From the NCBI GenBank assembly GCA_004138175.2, contig RYFE02000045.1, positions 1-40,338 of the forward strand: a DNA stretch of 40,338 nucleotides. The letters are read 5' to 3'. Positions 24,701-31,426 of the stretch are shown here, in pieces. The notes below the pieces were generated by a model. The model was not told the DNA's origin, ran no database searches, and worked only from the letters and a program-made list of their open reading frames with translations. The translations under genes were made by a program, and so were the position numbers. The stretch is from Chloroflexales bacterium ZM16-3. Its GTDB lineage: Bacteria > Chloroflexota > Chloroflexia > Chloroflexales > Chloroflexaceae. Position 1 is the first letter of the stretch. Each line of letters begins with the position of its first letter.

Positions 24701-26433
24701 GATTTGCAAAAAGTCCCACAGAAAATGCCTTAAGGAAAATAATCTTTGAAAGTCTGTCCATTAGGTATTTTATCCATTACTTTAATTTGAAACAGTTATT
24801 CTTGGAGGCTTCTTCTCGCATATCTTTTGTTGTAGTAGTCGGGGATACTTTTTGTAGAGAACCAGAAATACGAGGAGGATATAATCTCATAGAAGCATCG
24901 GATCTTCCAATCGACGGGAATGTTGGTAAATTAATACTTCTTGATAAGGGAAAAATATTACTCAAAAACCAATCACTAAATTCGGTTGAATTCGACGATT
25001 TAATTAATCCATCATTTAACAATCACCCTTATGCGCAGCTGATTATGGAGCAAGAGAACATTATTATAAGTGAAGGCTTACACAGAACCGAGAATAAGGC
25101 ACACATCGCCGATCTTCATTCGGTGGTTAATGGTTGCTTGGATGCAAGGCTACCTGACTTTCAAGAGCAAATACTGCAAGAAGGTTATCTTTGTTTGTAT
25201 GGAGGTCGTAGTATTGATTGTTTTAACCCTTTACCAATAGAAAAATCAGGTAAATGGACACCGCAAGTGGACCTTGTGGTTGATTACAGAAGTTCCAGGC
25301 TGAAATCTCAGTTGTCTGCTATCACGTTTTTTAGATTATCTTGGAGAAATACTGTTGGCCATATTGCAACAAATGAACGTAGCGCTCGTGCATGCATTTT
25401 GCCGTCAGGAGTTGCTGCCGCTGGATCAGTAATGCTTGAGACATCACCGAGTAAGAGGCCTAATAGTACGGCTCTTCTATACTGTTCAATACTCAACTCT
25501 TTTAGTTTTGACTATCAGGTTCGAAAGATTGTGCAAAATAACTTTAATAAGGCGATTTTTGCACAAGTCAGATATCCATCTGATATACGTTCGAAAGATT
25601 TCTTAGCTCATTGTGCCCTTCGCCTCAATGTCGTTCATTCAGGGTTTATTAAGCTTTGGCGGGAGCAGGTGGGCGATGCCTGGCGCGAGGAGCGGGCAGC
25701 GCTCGACTGGCCCGCGCTCAAGGGCGACGACGTGCGCTGGGCAGTGCGCGCCGCGATCGACGCCGTGGTCGCCGAAGCCTACGGGCTAAGCCGCGCGCAG
25801 TACGCCCACGTGCTCTCGACCTTCAGCCACAAGAGCTACCCCAAGGCGCCGGGACTGTGCCTAGCCGCCTTCGACGAACTGCAGTCGCTGGGCCTGGAGG
25901 CGTTCACGCAGAGGCACGACCCCTACTGGGACATCCCGCTCAACGAGGCGCTGCCGGAGCCGGTGATCACGATAGACGCGAAGTGGTTGGCGAAAGACAC
26001 GAATGCGAAAGGGGCGAAGGGCGCGAAGCTCCAGGACTCTGCGCCAGTCTATGCGTCGCCGCAGATGGCCCTTGACCTCGGCGAGGCGACGGCCCCGGCT
26101 CAGCAGGTGATCGACTTCGCGGCGGCTGCGGCGCGGCGGGGGAGGGCCAAGCGGGCGGCGGAGGATACGGCGGGGTATCAGGTGTCAGGTGTCAGCGATC
26201 AGGCCTCACAAGGCGAGGCTGACACCCGAGACCTGAGCCCTGACACCTACGCCCGGCTGAAGGCGCTGCTCGCACAGCAGGCGACGCTGACCAACGGCGA
26301 TGTCCAGGCCGCCCTGGGCATCGACGCGGCCACGGCGCGGGCGCTGCTGCGGCGGCTGGTGGACGAGGGGCTGGCGCGGGTCGAGGGGGAGCGGCGGGGG
26401 ACACGGTATGTGGCGGTCAGGACGGGCGATTGA
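21730..26433 (+). CDS. drmMI: Large adenine-specific DNA methylase, DrmMI/PglX-like
   Basis: 1567 aa from the ATG at 21730. Motif X-like YYTPHTFVRFLV lies near residue 512, motif I DPAMGSGHFLVEA near 550, and the adenine-methylase motif IV NPPW near 883. An N-terminal part (about 80-170) ends in LITNGVQLRLLIS, a pattern of HsdR-N/type IIG nuclease-like domains, but the usual E-x-K is not evident (VELEADLD), so it may be inactive. Residues about 880-1307 (DNA 24,370-25,650), the expected target-recognition region, are AT-rich, against very GC-rich flanks. The C-terminus (about 1500-1567) looks like a winged helix (LTNGDVQAALGIDAATARALL). It would methylate adenine to mark self DNA. Its 3' end overlaps the opposed toxin gene by 17 bp. 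Confidence 0.88.
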   Translation: MPLALLPDVSFSGPALPEPFVRFELEAALAKAGLLPRAAGAEGRALQEDWERYRRRLRELVAAGGPLRVRNHVVDPLVSRLGYARMEPAGEVQTREGREDGGDLLTSADGVARLRVWSVELEADLDAPARRGAAYRYSHVSSARRVLLAAGERLGLITNGVQLRLLISDPARPDSQVIIPIDPLWKQSRALPDSFRLLLALASPAGVLALPALVDLARLQQARVTRELRAQARRAVEGFVQELLDHPENRAAIAAHADREALARALWREGLVLIYRLLFVLKLESSDDPARAFSFASTSLWRNTFSPSVALAPYARKVLDSGAETGRLLEGGLRALFRLFAEGVRVSELKIEPLGALFGAAAMPTLDGMRWGERAVARLLDNLLWTPAKGREGRERVYYGPLDVEDLGRVYEALLELEPGIAGEPMCRLRRQKLEVVLPIAQGEKYRTDPVGTQRAASTAPDNPDDADDDDDTDAEAPARGKKTKVEWIEEIAPGRFYLRVGLGRKSTGSYYTPHTFVRFLVQETLGPQCDERSPQDNPQPGALIRIRVLDPAMGSGHFLVEACRFLGARLYEACRRCDELATEAEAAALRCSDPAERTALEARAQELRARVRDLPDPDDALERYLPSRAAEGAGEGVSRRIAEAICRRLAAVHCLYGVDKNPLAIELAKLSLWIEAHAEGLPLTFLDHRLVVGDSLTGPFVEHLFRFPGSQKPFADDMFASELRARLGHSLAAALVHVADLEASVGVSLADLEHKRGARARLDAALAPFRLLAAAWAGGVMLGKGGCDDSAYESLAHHIATADALPASFPLSASLRAMIARGLGLRALPDAAQILDDALAMLLAPETWGLTPALPYDLAFPEVFYPTGDIAARGGFDVVLGNPPWEKLRVEKRDVVAALDPRFLSGREVAGIGEEHRVIEAIFASNPSARAYEAEIHEIRQVSSVIILRPQLQKGHDAPASILDTYHLFMIKFQSAISERGSIGIVLGGGFAKSPTENALRKIIFESLSIRYFIHYFNLKQLFLEASSRISFVVVVGDTFCREPEIRGGYNLIEASDLPIDGNVGKLILLDKGKILLKNQSLNSVEFDDLINPSFNNHPYAQLIMEQENIIISEGLHRTENKAHIADLHSVVNGCLDARLPDFQEQILQEGYLCLYGGRSIDCFNPLPIEKSGKWTPQVDLVVDYRSSRLKSQLSAITFFRLSWRNTVGHIATNERSARACILPSGVAAAGSVMLETSPSKRPNSTALLYCSILNSFSFDYQVRKIVQNNFNKAIFAQVRYPSDIRSKDFLAHCALRLNVVHSGFIKLWREQVGDAWREERAALDWPALKGDDVRWAVRAAIDAVVAEAYGLSRAQYAHVLSTFSHKSYPKAPGLCLAAFDELQSLGLEAFTQRHDPYWDIPLNEALPEPVITIDAKWLAKDTNAKGAKGAKLQDSAPVYASPQMALDLGEATAPAQQVIDFAAAAARRGRAKRAAEDTAGYQVSGVSDQASQGEADTRDLSPDTYARLKALLAQQATLTNGDVQAALGIDAATARALLRRLVDEGLARVEGERRGTRYVAVRTGD
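23084..23103. repeat. In-frame palindrome inside the methylase gene
   Basis: ggacgcagc (23084-23092) and gctgcgtcc (23095-23103) are perfect complements around a 2-bp centre. It encodes part of a linker (VGTQRAAST) and looks like the intergenic palindrome type seen at 31370-31397 (both begin gtaggg). Confidence 0.75.
26178..26249. repeat. In-frame inverted repeat near the methylase 3' end
   Basis: Two aggtgtca units at left (26180-26195) are mirrored by ctgacacc (26219-26226) and ctgacacct (26240-26248) at right, around gcctc/gaggc. The 72-bp segment keeps the reading frame and encodes the linker between the conserved methylase body and the C-terminal winged-helix-like end. Confidence 0.72.
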
Positions 26434-26755
26434 CCCGCAGCAACAGGCCAGCAAGATCCGGCTGGGCGGTCATCGCAGCGGCGACCCGCGCCGCCTGGCC
26501 GATGAAGTCGGGGTCGTAGGTGCAGACGATGATGCCCGCGTGAGACGGAGACTCGCGATGCAGCCGGATGAAATGCTTGCGGTTGATCGTCACCAGCGCG
26601 CGCCCCTGCGCCACAGCGAAGGCGAGCACCTCCTCGTCGGGCACGGCGCGCCCGGCGTTGCCAGCGTCTCGGCTCGTCAGCACATCATAGCCGAGCCGCC
26701 GCAGCTCCTCGACAACCGGGAGTGGGAAGTTCTCATTGGCGTAGATCGTGGTCAT
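26417..26755 (-). CDS. DUF5615 PIN-like toxin
   Basis: 112 aa. The sequence starts TTIYANENFPLPVVEELRRLGYDV, has SRDAGNAGRAVPDEEVLAFA and then ALVTINRKHFIRLH. These acidic residues (Glu8, Asp33, Asp42 region) and the NxxHF segment fit the DUF5615/Mut7-C-like PIN fold, a predicted RNase. The gene follows the DUF433 gene by 3 bp on the same strand and is opposed to the methylase and DUF262 genes. It is probably the toxin of a two-gene module. Confidence 0.88.
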   Translation of the reverse strand: MTTIYANENFPLPVVEELRRLGYDVLTSRDAGNAGRAVPDEEVLAFAVAQGRALVTINRKHFIRLHRESPSHAGIIVCTYDPDFIGQAARVAAAMTAQPDLAGLLLRVNRPS

Positions 26756-26758
26756 CAG

Positions 26759-27088
26759 CTACGCGGCCTCGTTCTCGGCGATCTGCGCCGCAATCTCCGC
26801 ATGGTGCGAGCGGTCGTAGGCCCAGGCGTTGGCCAGATCCTCGGCGCGCAGGGCAGGGTAGGCCCGCAACAGATCAACCTCGCTCGACCCGAGCTTGCGG
26901 GCCTGGACGAGTACCCACACCGGGATGCGCGTGCGCACGACACACGGCTCCCCGCCGCTCACGCCGGGCGTGGCCTCGATGCCCGGGAAGGCGTCGCCCA
27001 GGTCGCGCACGACCCACTGGAGCAGCTGGGCCTTCTCGGCGCGGCTGATCTGCTGGAGGAGGAGTTCAATATCCTGTATGGCGGTCAT
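26759..27088 (-). CDS. DUF433 antitoxin
   Basis: 109 aa from the ATG complementary to 27086-27088, which has aggtga 5 bp upstream; an in-frame ATG at 27103 is the alternative. The DUF433 core is GVSGGEPCVVRTRIPVWVLVQARKLGSSEVDLLRAYPALRAEDLANAWAY. An N-terminal helix (IQDIELLLQQISRAEKAQLLQWV) precedes it. DUF433 proteins carry a helix-turn-helix and pair with DUF5615 toxins, usually repressing their own promoter. Gene order, antitoxin first, is standard. Confidence 0.9.
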   Translation of the reverse strand: MTAIQDIELLLQQISRAEKAQLLQWVVRDLGDAFPGIEATPGVSGGEPCVVRTRIPVWVLVQARKLGSSEVDLLRAYPALRAEDLANAWAYDRSHHAEIAAQIAENEAA

Positions 27089-27132
27089 GGTGATCACCTG
27101 CATGGATGCGTGAGATTTCGTTTCGTGTAGGC

Positions 27133-27160
27133 ATTATAGCAGCCTCGGAGGCCGCGTGAA
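27133..27160 (-). promoter_or_regulatory. Promoter of the toxin-antitoxin pair
   Basis: On the - strand a perfect -10 TATAAT (complement of 27133-27138) lies 45 bp before the antitoxin start, with a weak -35 TTCACG 16 bp upstream (complement of 27155-27160). The site lies in the short region shared with the DUF262 gene on the other strand, so repression here could affect both. Confidence 0.6.
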
Positions 27161-27230
27161 CGACTCGCAGGTAAACCCAACGCCTGCCCCCTTGTCTCTC
27201 ATATTTGACACCGTCGAAAGGAACATCCCC

Positions 27231-29195
27231 ATGCAGATTAGCACCATCCTTGCACAGATTGACCTTGGCGCGATGGCCCTGCCCGAGTTCCAGCGCGGCT
27301 ATGTCTGGAGCCGCGACCAGGTACGCGAGCTAATGACATCGCTCTATAAGCGGTACCCGGTGGGCGGCCTGCTGATCTGGAAGACTCGCACCGAGGGCGC
27401 TCATGCCCGCGGCGACGGCCAGCTCCAGCCCGGCTACGTCGATCTCATCCTCGACGGTCAGCAGCGCGTCACCTCGCTCTACGGCGTCATCCGGGGTAAG
27501 GCACCGGCCTTCTTCCAGGGGAATAAGGACGCCTTCACCAACCTTTACTTCAATATCGAGACCGAGACCTTCAAGTTCTACAGCCCCAAGGAGATGGACG
27601 GCAACCCGTTTTGGGTGAGCGTCACCGAGCTCATGCAGCCGGCCGGCGTCGGCCCCTTCATCGCCAAGCTCCAGGAGCCATCGGTTGACCCAGCCAAATT
27701 TGGGGCCTACATCACCCGCCTGAACAATGTCGCCTCGATCCAGACGCTCGACTTTCACGTCGATCTGGTCACCGGCGAGGAGAAGACCATCGATATCGTG
27801 GTCGAGATCTTCAACAAGGTGAACAGCGGCGGCACCAAGCTCTCGAAGGGCGACCTGGCTCTCGCCAAAATCTGCGCCAGCTGGCCGGACGCGCGCAAGG
27901 AGCTCCAGAATCGTCTCTCACGCTGGTCAGATGCCGGCTTCTACTTTGACCTCGACTGGCTTCTGCGCAATATCACCACGGTGACAACGGGCCAGGCACT
28001 CTTTACCGGGTTGGCCAACATGCCGGTGCCCACCTTCCAGCAGGGACTCAAGCAGGTCGAGCAACACGTCAATCACCTCCTCAACCTGCTTTCGGCACGC
28101 CTGGGCCTCGATCACCATCGCGTCCTGGGCAGCCGCTACGCCTTCCCAGTCATGACCCGGCTGCTCGCAACGCACGGCGGTGCCCTGAGCAATATCCGCG
28201 ACCAGAACCGGCTGCTCTACTTCTACATCCACGCCTTTCTCTGGGGTCGTTACGCTGGCTCGACGGAGTCGGTCATGAACGCGGACATCAGAGTGATGGA
28301 AGAGGCTGACGATCCGCTTGCCGGGCTGATCACCATCCTCCAGCGATCACGTGGTGATCTTCGTGTCCGCGCTGGCGACTTCGCCGGGAACAGTTTAGGT
28401 GCGCGCTTCTACCCGATGCTTTACCTGCTTACCCGCACGCTTAAGGCCCACGATTGGGGCAACGGCGGGCTGGAGCTGAACGCCCACATGCTCGGCAAGA
28501 CCAGCAGCCTTCAGGTTCACCATATCTTCCCCAAGGCGCAGCTCCGGAAGCGCGGCTACAAGCAGGGCGAGATCAATGCGCTGGCCAACTTCTGCTTCCT
28601 GACTCAGATAGCGAATTTAGAGATCAGCGACCGTGACCCAGCTGAGTACTTCGCGACGGTTGAGGCGGCCTACCCCGGTGTCCTGGCCTCGCAGTGGGTG
28701 CCAATGGATCGTGAGCTCTGGCACATCGACCGCTTCCGCGACTTCCTGGCCACCCGGCGTGAACTGCTGGCCCAGGCGGCAAACAGCTTCCTCGATAGCC
28801 TGATCACGGGAGCCGCAAGCAGTGAGCCGGTGTCCGAGCCAGCCCTGGAGCGGGTGCATGCCCTGGTGCTCACTATCCCTGGCGGCGCAGATGGTGAGGA
28901 GTTGGAGCAGATCCGCACGTGTAACGATTGGGTTGAAGCCCAGGGCCTGCCGCGCGGCGAGGAGCTGTATGAGCTGTCCCACCCGGAGAGCGGCGCGCCC
29001 CTGGCGGTGATCGACCTGGCCTGGCCGCGCGGCATCCAGGAGGGCCTGAGCCAGCCGATCGCCCTGCTGCTGAACGAGAGTGAAGAGGTCGAGGAGGCTG
29101 TCAACCAGGCCGGCTACACGTTCTTCACCGACCCAGTTCACCTCTGCGCCTACATCGAGCGCACGGTGCTGGCGGTCGCTGAGACAGGAGACTAG
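27231..29195 (+). CDS. DUF262-HNH protein (GmrSD-like)
   Basis: 654 aa from the ATG at 27231 (aaagga before it). A GTG at 27156 with ggagg would add 25 residues. The DUF262 ParB-like nucleotide-binding site is shown by LPEFQRGYVW (17-26) and DGQQRVTSL (75-83), then KVNSGGTKLSKGDLAL. A DUF1524-like HNH motif, VHHIFPKAQLRKRGYKQGE, is at about 429-447 with the following NFCFLT. This is the layout of GmrSD type IV restriction enzymes, which cut glucosylated-hydroxymethyl DNA using NTP hydrolysis. A C-terminal extension after about 560 (EELYELSHPESG) is additional. It precedes the helicase gene by 3 bp. Confidence 0.9.
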   Translation: MQISTILAQIDLGAMALPEFQRGYVWSRDQVRELMTSLYKRYPVGGLLIWKTRTEGAHARGDGQLQPGYVDLILDGQQRVTSLYGVIRGKAPAFFQGNKDAFTNLYFNIETETFKFYSPKEMDGNPFWVSVTELMQPAGVGPFIAKLQEPSVDPAKFGAYITRLNNVASIQTLDFHVDLVTGEEKTIDIVVEIFNKVNSGGTKLSKGDLALAKICASWPDARKELQNRLSRWSDAGFYFDLDWLLRNITTVTTGQALFTGLANMPVPTFQQGLKQVEQHVNHLLNLLSARLGLDHHRVLGSRYAFPVMTRLLATHGGALSNIRDQNRLLYFYIHAFLWGRYAGSTESVMNADIRVMEEADDPLAGLITILQRSRGDLRVRAGDFAGNSLGARFYPMLYLLTRTLKAHDWGNGGLELNAHMLGKTSSLQVHHIFPKAQLRKRGYKQGEINALANFCFLTQIANLEISDRDPAEYFATVEAAYPGVLASQWVPMDRELWHIDRFRDFLATRRELLAQAANSFLDSLITGAASSEPVSEPALERVHALVLTIPGGADGEELEQIRTCNDWVEAQGLPRGEELYELSHPESGAPLAVIDLAWPRGIQEGLSQPIALLLNESEEVEEAVNQAGYTFFTDPVHLCAYIERTVLAVAETGD

Positions 29196-29198
29196 CCG

Positions 29199-31373
29199 AT
29201 GGCCAAGTGGAACCTGATCGCCCCGCCGACCTTCCTCAACGAGCTGCTCGGCCTGCCGGCGGAGGTGAGCCGGCGGGTGACCCAGAAGGTCAAGGTGATC
29301 GAGCGCGACCCGATCTCGGCCCAGGGCGACGCGAAGAAGATTGGCAACCATAAGCCGCCAATCTACCGGGCGCGGATTGGGGACTACCGGCTCTTCTACA
29401 GCTTCGGCGACGGCTGGGTGAAGCTGCTCTGCGTGCGTAAGCGCGACGGCCGCACGTACCAGGACGCGCTGCCCGATGTTGGCGCGCCCGAGACGGCGCC
29501 GCCCGCGAGCCTGGTCGCCACCGAGCCGCCGCCCGCGAGCCCTGCGGGGCAGGCCGCCGAGGAGCCAGCGGTGTACGCGGCCGCCGACGAGCCCCTGACC
29601 CCCGACGACGAGGCCGATGCGCGCCTGCTGGCCCCCGAGCCGGCGGCATCATCATTGGAGCCGCGCCCGCTGCCGGTCGTGATCAGCGCCGAGTTGCTGC
29701 GCCAGTGGCAGATTCCTGCAAACCACTGGCCGGCCCTGCTTCAGTCTACGACCGAGGATGATCTGCTGGCGGCCGGCCTGCCGGTGTTGCTCTTCGACCG
29801 GGTCTGCGACATCCTCTTCCCGCGCAGCATCGCCGAGATCGCGCGCCAGCCTGAGTATGTGCTGCCCGAGCCCGAGGATCTGGATCGCTACATCGAGGGC
29901 GAGCTGACCGCCTTCCTACTCAGGCTGGACACCGACCAGCAGCGCATCCTCGATACCGCCCTCGACGGGCCAGCCCTGGTGAAGGGCGGGCCGGGCACCG
30001 GCAAGTCGGTGCTGGCGATCTACCGCAGCGCGCGGCTGGTGGAGGCCGGGCGCACGCCGGTGCTCTTCACCACCTACACCAACGCCCTGGTCAGCTACTC
30101 CGAGCAGCTGCTGGAGCGGCTGCTCGGCGCGCCCCCGGCTGATCGCGGCGTCGAGGTCAACACGGTTGACTCGGTGATCATGCGCCGCTACACCCAGGCC
30201 TACGGGCGGCCGCGCTTCGCCACCGACGGGCAGCTTGAGGACGCCCTGGAGCGCGCCCTGGATAGCGCGGACATCCCGGCGGCCAATGTCTTCGACCGCA
30301 AGGTGCGCATGGAGGTGCTGCGTAAGCTCGGGCTAGACTACCTGCTCGAAGAGCTCTGCGATGTGATCGACGCCCGGGGCATCGCCAGCCGCGAGGACTA
30401 TCTGGCCCTGGAGCGGCGCGGGCGCGGGGTGCCGCTGCGCGCAAATGTGCGCGCGGCGCTCTGGGCGGTCTACGCGGCATGGGCCACCGACCTCGACCGC
30501 CAGGGGCTGACGACCTGGGATCGCATGCGCCGCCAGGCTCTGGCCCTGGCCGAGGCGGACAGCGCGCGGCCCTACCAGGCGCTCGTGATCGACGAGGCCC
30601 AGGATCTCTCGCCGGTGGCGCTGCGCTTCCTGCTGGCCTCGGTTGCCTCGCCCCAGGGCATCTACCTCACCGCCGACGCCTCGCAGTCGCTCTACCAGCG
30701 CGGCTTCAGCTGGAAGGCCATCCACAGCGACCTGAGCGTGCGCGGGCGCAGCGTGCTGCTGCGACGCAACTACCGCAACACCGCCGAGATCACCGCCGCC
30801 TGCGCGGCCATCCTCCAGGGCAGCGGCGCGGGCGACGACGAGAGCGTGGCCCAGGAGTCGGCGGCCCACCACGGCGGCGCGCCCACGCTGCGGTTCGCCC
30901 GTGGCGGCGACGGCGAGGCCACGGCGATCCGTGATTTCTTCATAGCGGCGGCCCACGAGCTGCGCCTGCCCATCCACGCCGGGGCGGTGCTCTGCCACAG
31001 CAAGCAGCTCGCCCAACAGATCGCGGGTCGTCTGGCCCGCATGGGGACACCTGCCGAATTCATGGACAGCCGCGAGATCGATCTGCGCAAGCCGGTGGTC
31101 AAGGTACTCACCCTGCACGCCGCCAAGGGACTTGAGTTCCCCATGGTGGCAATCGCCCGGCTGGAGGCGGGCAGCCTGCCCCACACCCTCAGCCAGCTGC
31201 CCGAGGAGGAGCAGGCCGTGGTGCGCGACCAGCAGCGCCGGCTGTTCTACGTCGGCTGCTCGCGGGCCATGCGCGCCCTGCTTGTCTGCGCCGCCGCCGA
31301 TAGCCCCTCGATGTTTTTGGAGGGTCTGGACGCGCCGCTGTGGCGACGGGTAGAGGAACATCGGGGCGCGTAG
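29199..31373 (+). CDS. RelE/ParE-like domain fused to a UvrD-family helicase
   Basis: 724 aa, starting 3 bp after the DUF262 gene. Residues 1-90 look like a RelE/ParE toxin fold (VKVIERDPISAQGDAKKIGN, YRARIGDYRLFYSFGDGWVKLLCV). A Pro/Ala-rich linker follows. The helicase has GGPGTGKS (263-270), VIDEAQDLSP (DEAQD at 465-469), VKVLTLHAAKGLEF and RRLFYVGCSRAMRALLV, all superfamily 1A motifs. It would unwind or translocate on DNA; the RelE-like part could be a DNA- or RNA-binding or cleaving domain. The lack of a nearby RelB argues against a free toxin. Start choice follows the tight spacing with the previous gene. Confidence 0.88.
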   Translation: MAKWNLIAPPTFLNELLGLPAEVSRRVTQKVKVIERDPISAQGDAKKIGNHKPPIYRARIGDYRLFYSFGDGWVKLLCVRKRDGRTYQDALPDVGAPETAPPASLVATEPPPASPAGQAAEEPAVYAAADEPLTPDDEADARLLAPEPAASSLEPRPLPVVISAELLRQWQIPANHWPALLQSTTEDDLLAAGLPVLLFDRVCDILFPRSIAEIARQPEYVLPEPEDLDRYIEGELTAFLLRLDTDQQRILDTALDGPALVKGGPGTGKSVLAIYRSARLVEAGRTPVLFTTYTNALVSYSEQLLERLLGAPPADRGVEVNTVDSVIMRRYTQAYGRPRFATDGQLEDALERALDSADIPAANVFDRKVRMEVLRKLGLDYLLEELCDVIDARGIASREDYLALERRGRGVPLRANVRAALWAVYAAWATDLDRQGLTTWDRMRRQALALAEADSARPYQALVIDEAQDLSPVALRFLLASVASPQGIYLTADASQSLYQRGFSWKAIHSDLSVRGRSVLLRRNYRNTAEITAACAAILQGSGAGDDESVAQESAAHHGGAPTLRFARGGDGEATAIRDFFIAAAHELRLPIHAGAVLCHSKQLAQQIAGRLARMGTPAEFMDSREIDLRKPVVKVLTLHAAKGLEFPMVAIARLEAGSLPHTLSQLPEEEQAVVRDQQRRLFYVGCSRAMRALLVCAAADSPSMFLEGLDAPLWRRVEEHRGA

Positions 31374-31397
31374 GGGCGCGTCGCGACGCGCCCCTAC
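31370..31397. repeat. Perfect 28-bp palindrome at the end of the UvrD gene
   Basis: gtaggggcgcgtcg (31370-31383) is exactly complementary to 31384-31397. The stop codon of the helicase fusion lies inside it (31371-31373). It could act as a weak terminator or attenuator before the next gene, or be a dispersed palindromic repeat. Confidence 0.85.
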
Positions 31398-31426
31398 ATC
31401 AATGCACTACACCTGAGGAGTGACGA

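Noticed and set aside
31370-31397. Rho-independent terminator at the 28-bp palindrome
   Set aside because: There is no T-run after the stem, and the next gene follows with a strong ribosome-binding site; kept only as a palindromic repeat.
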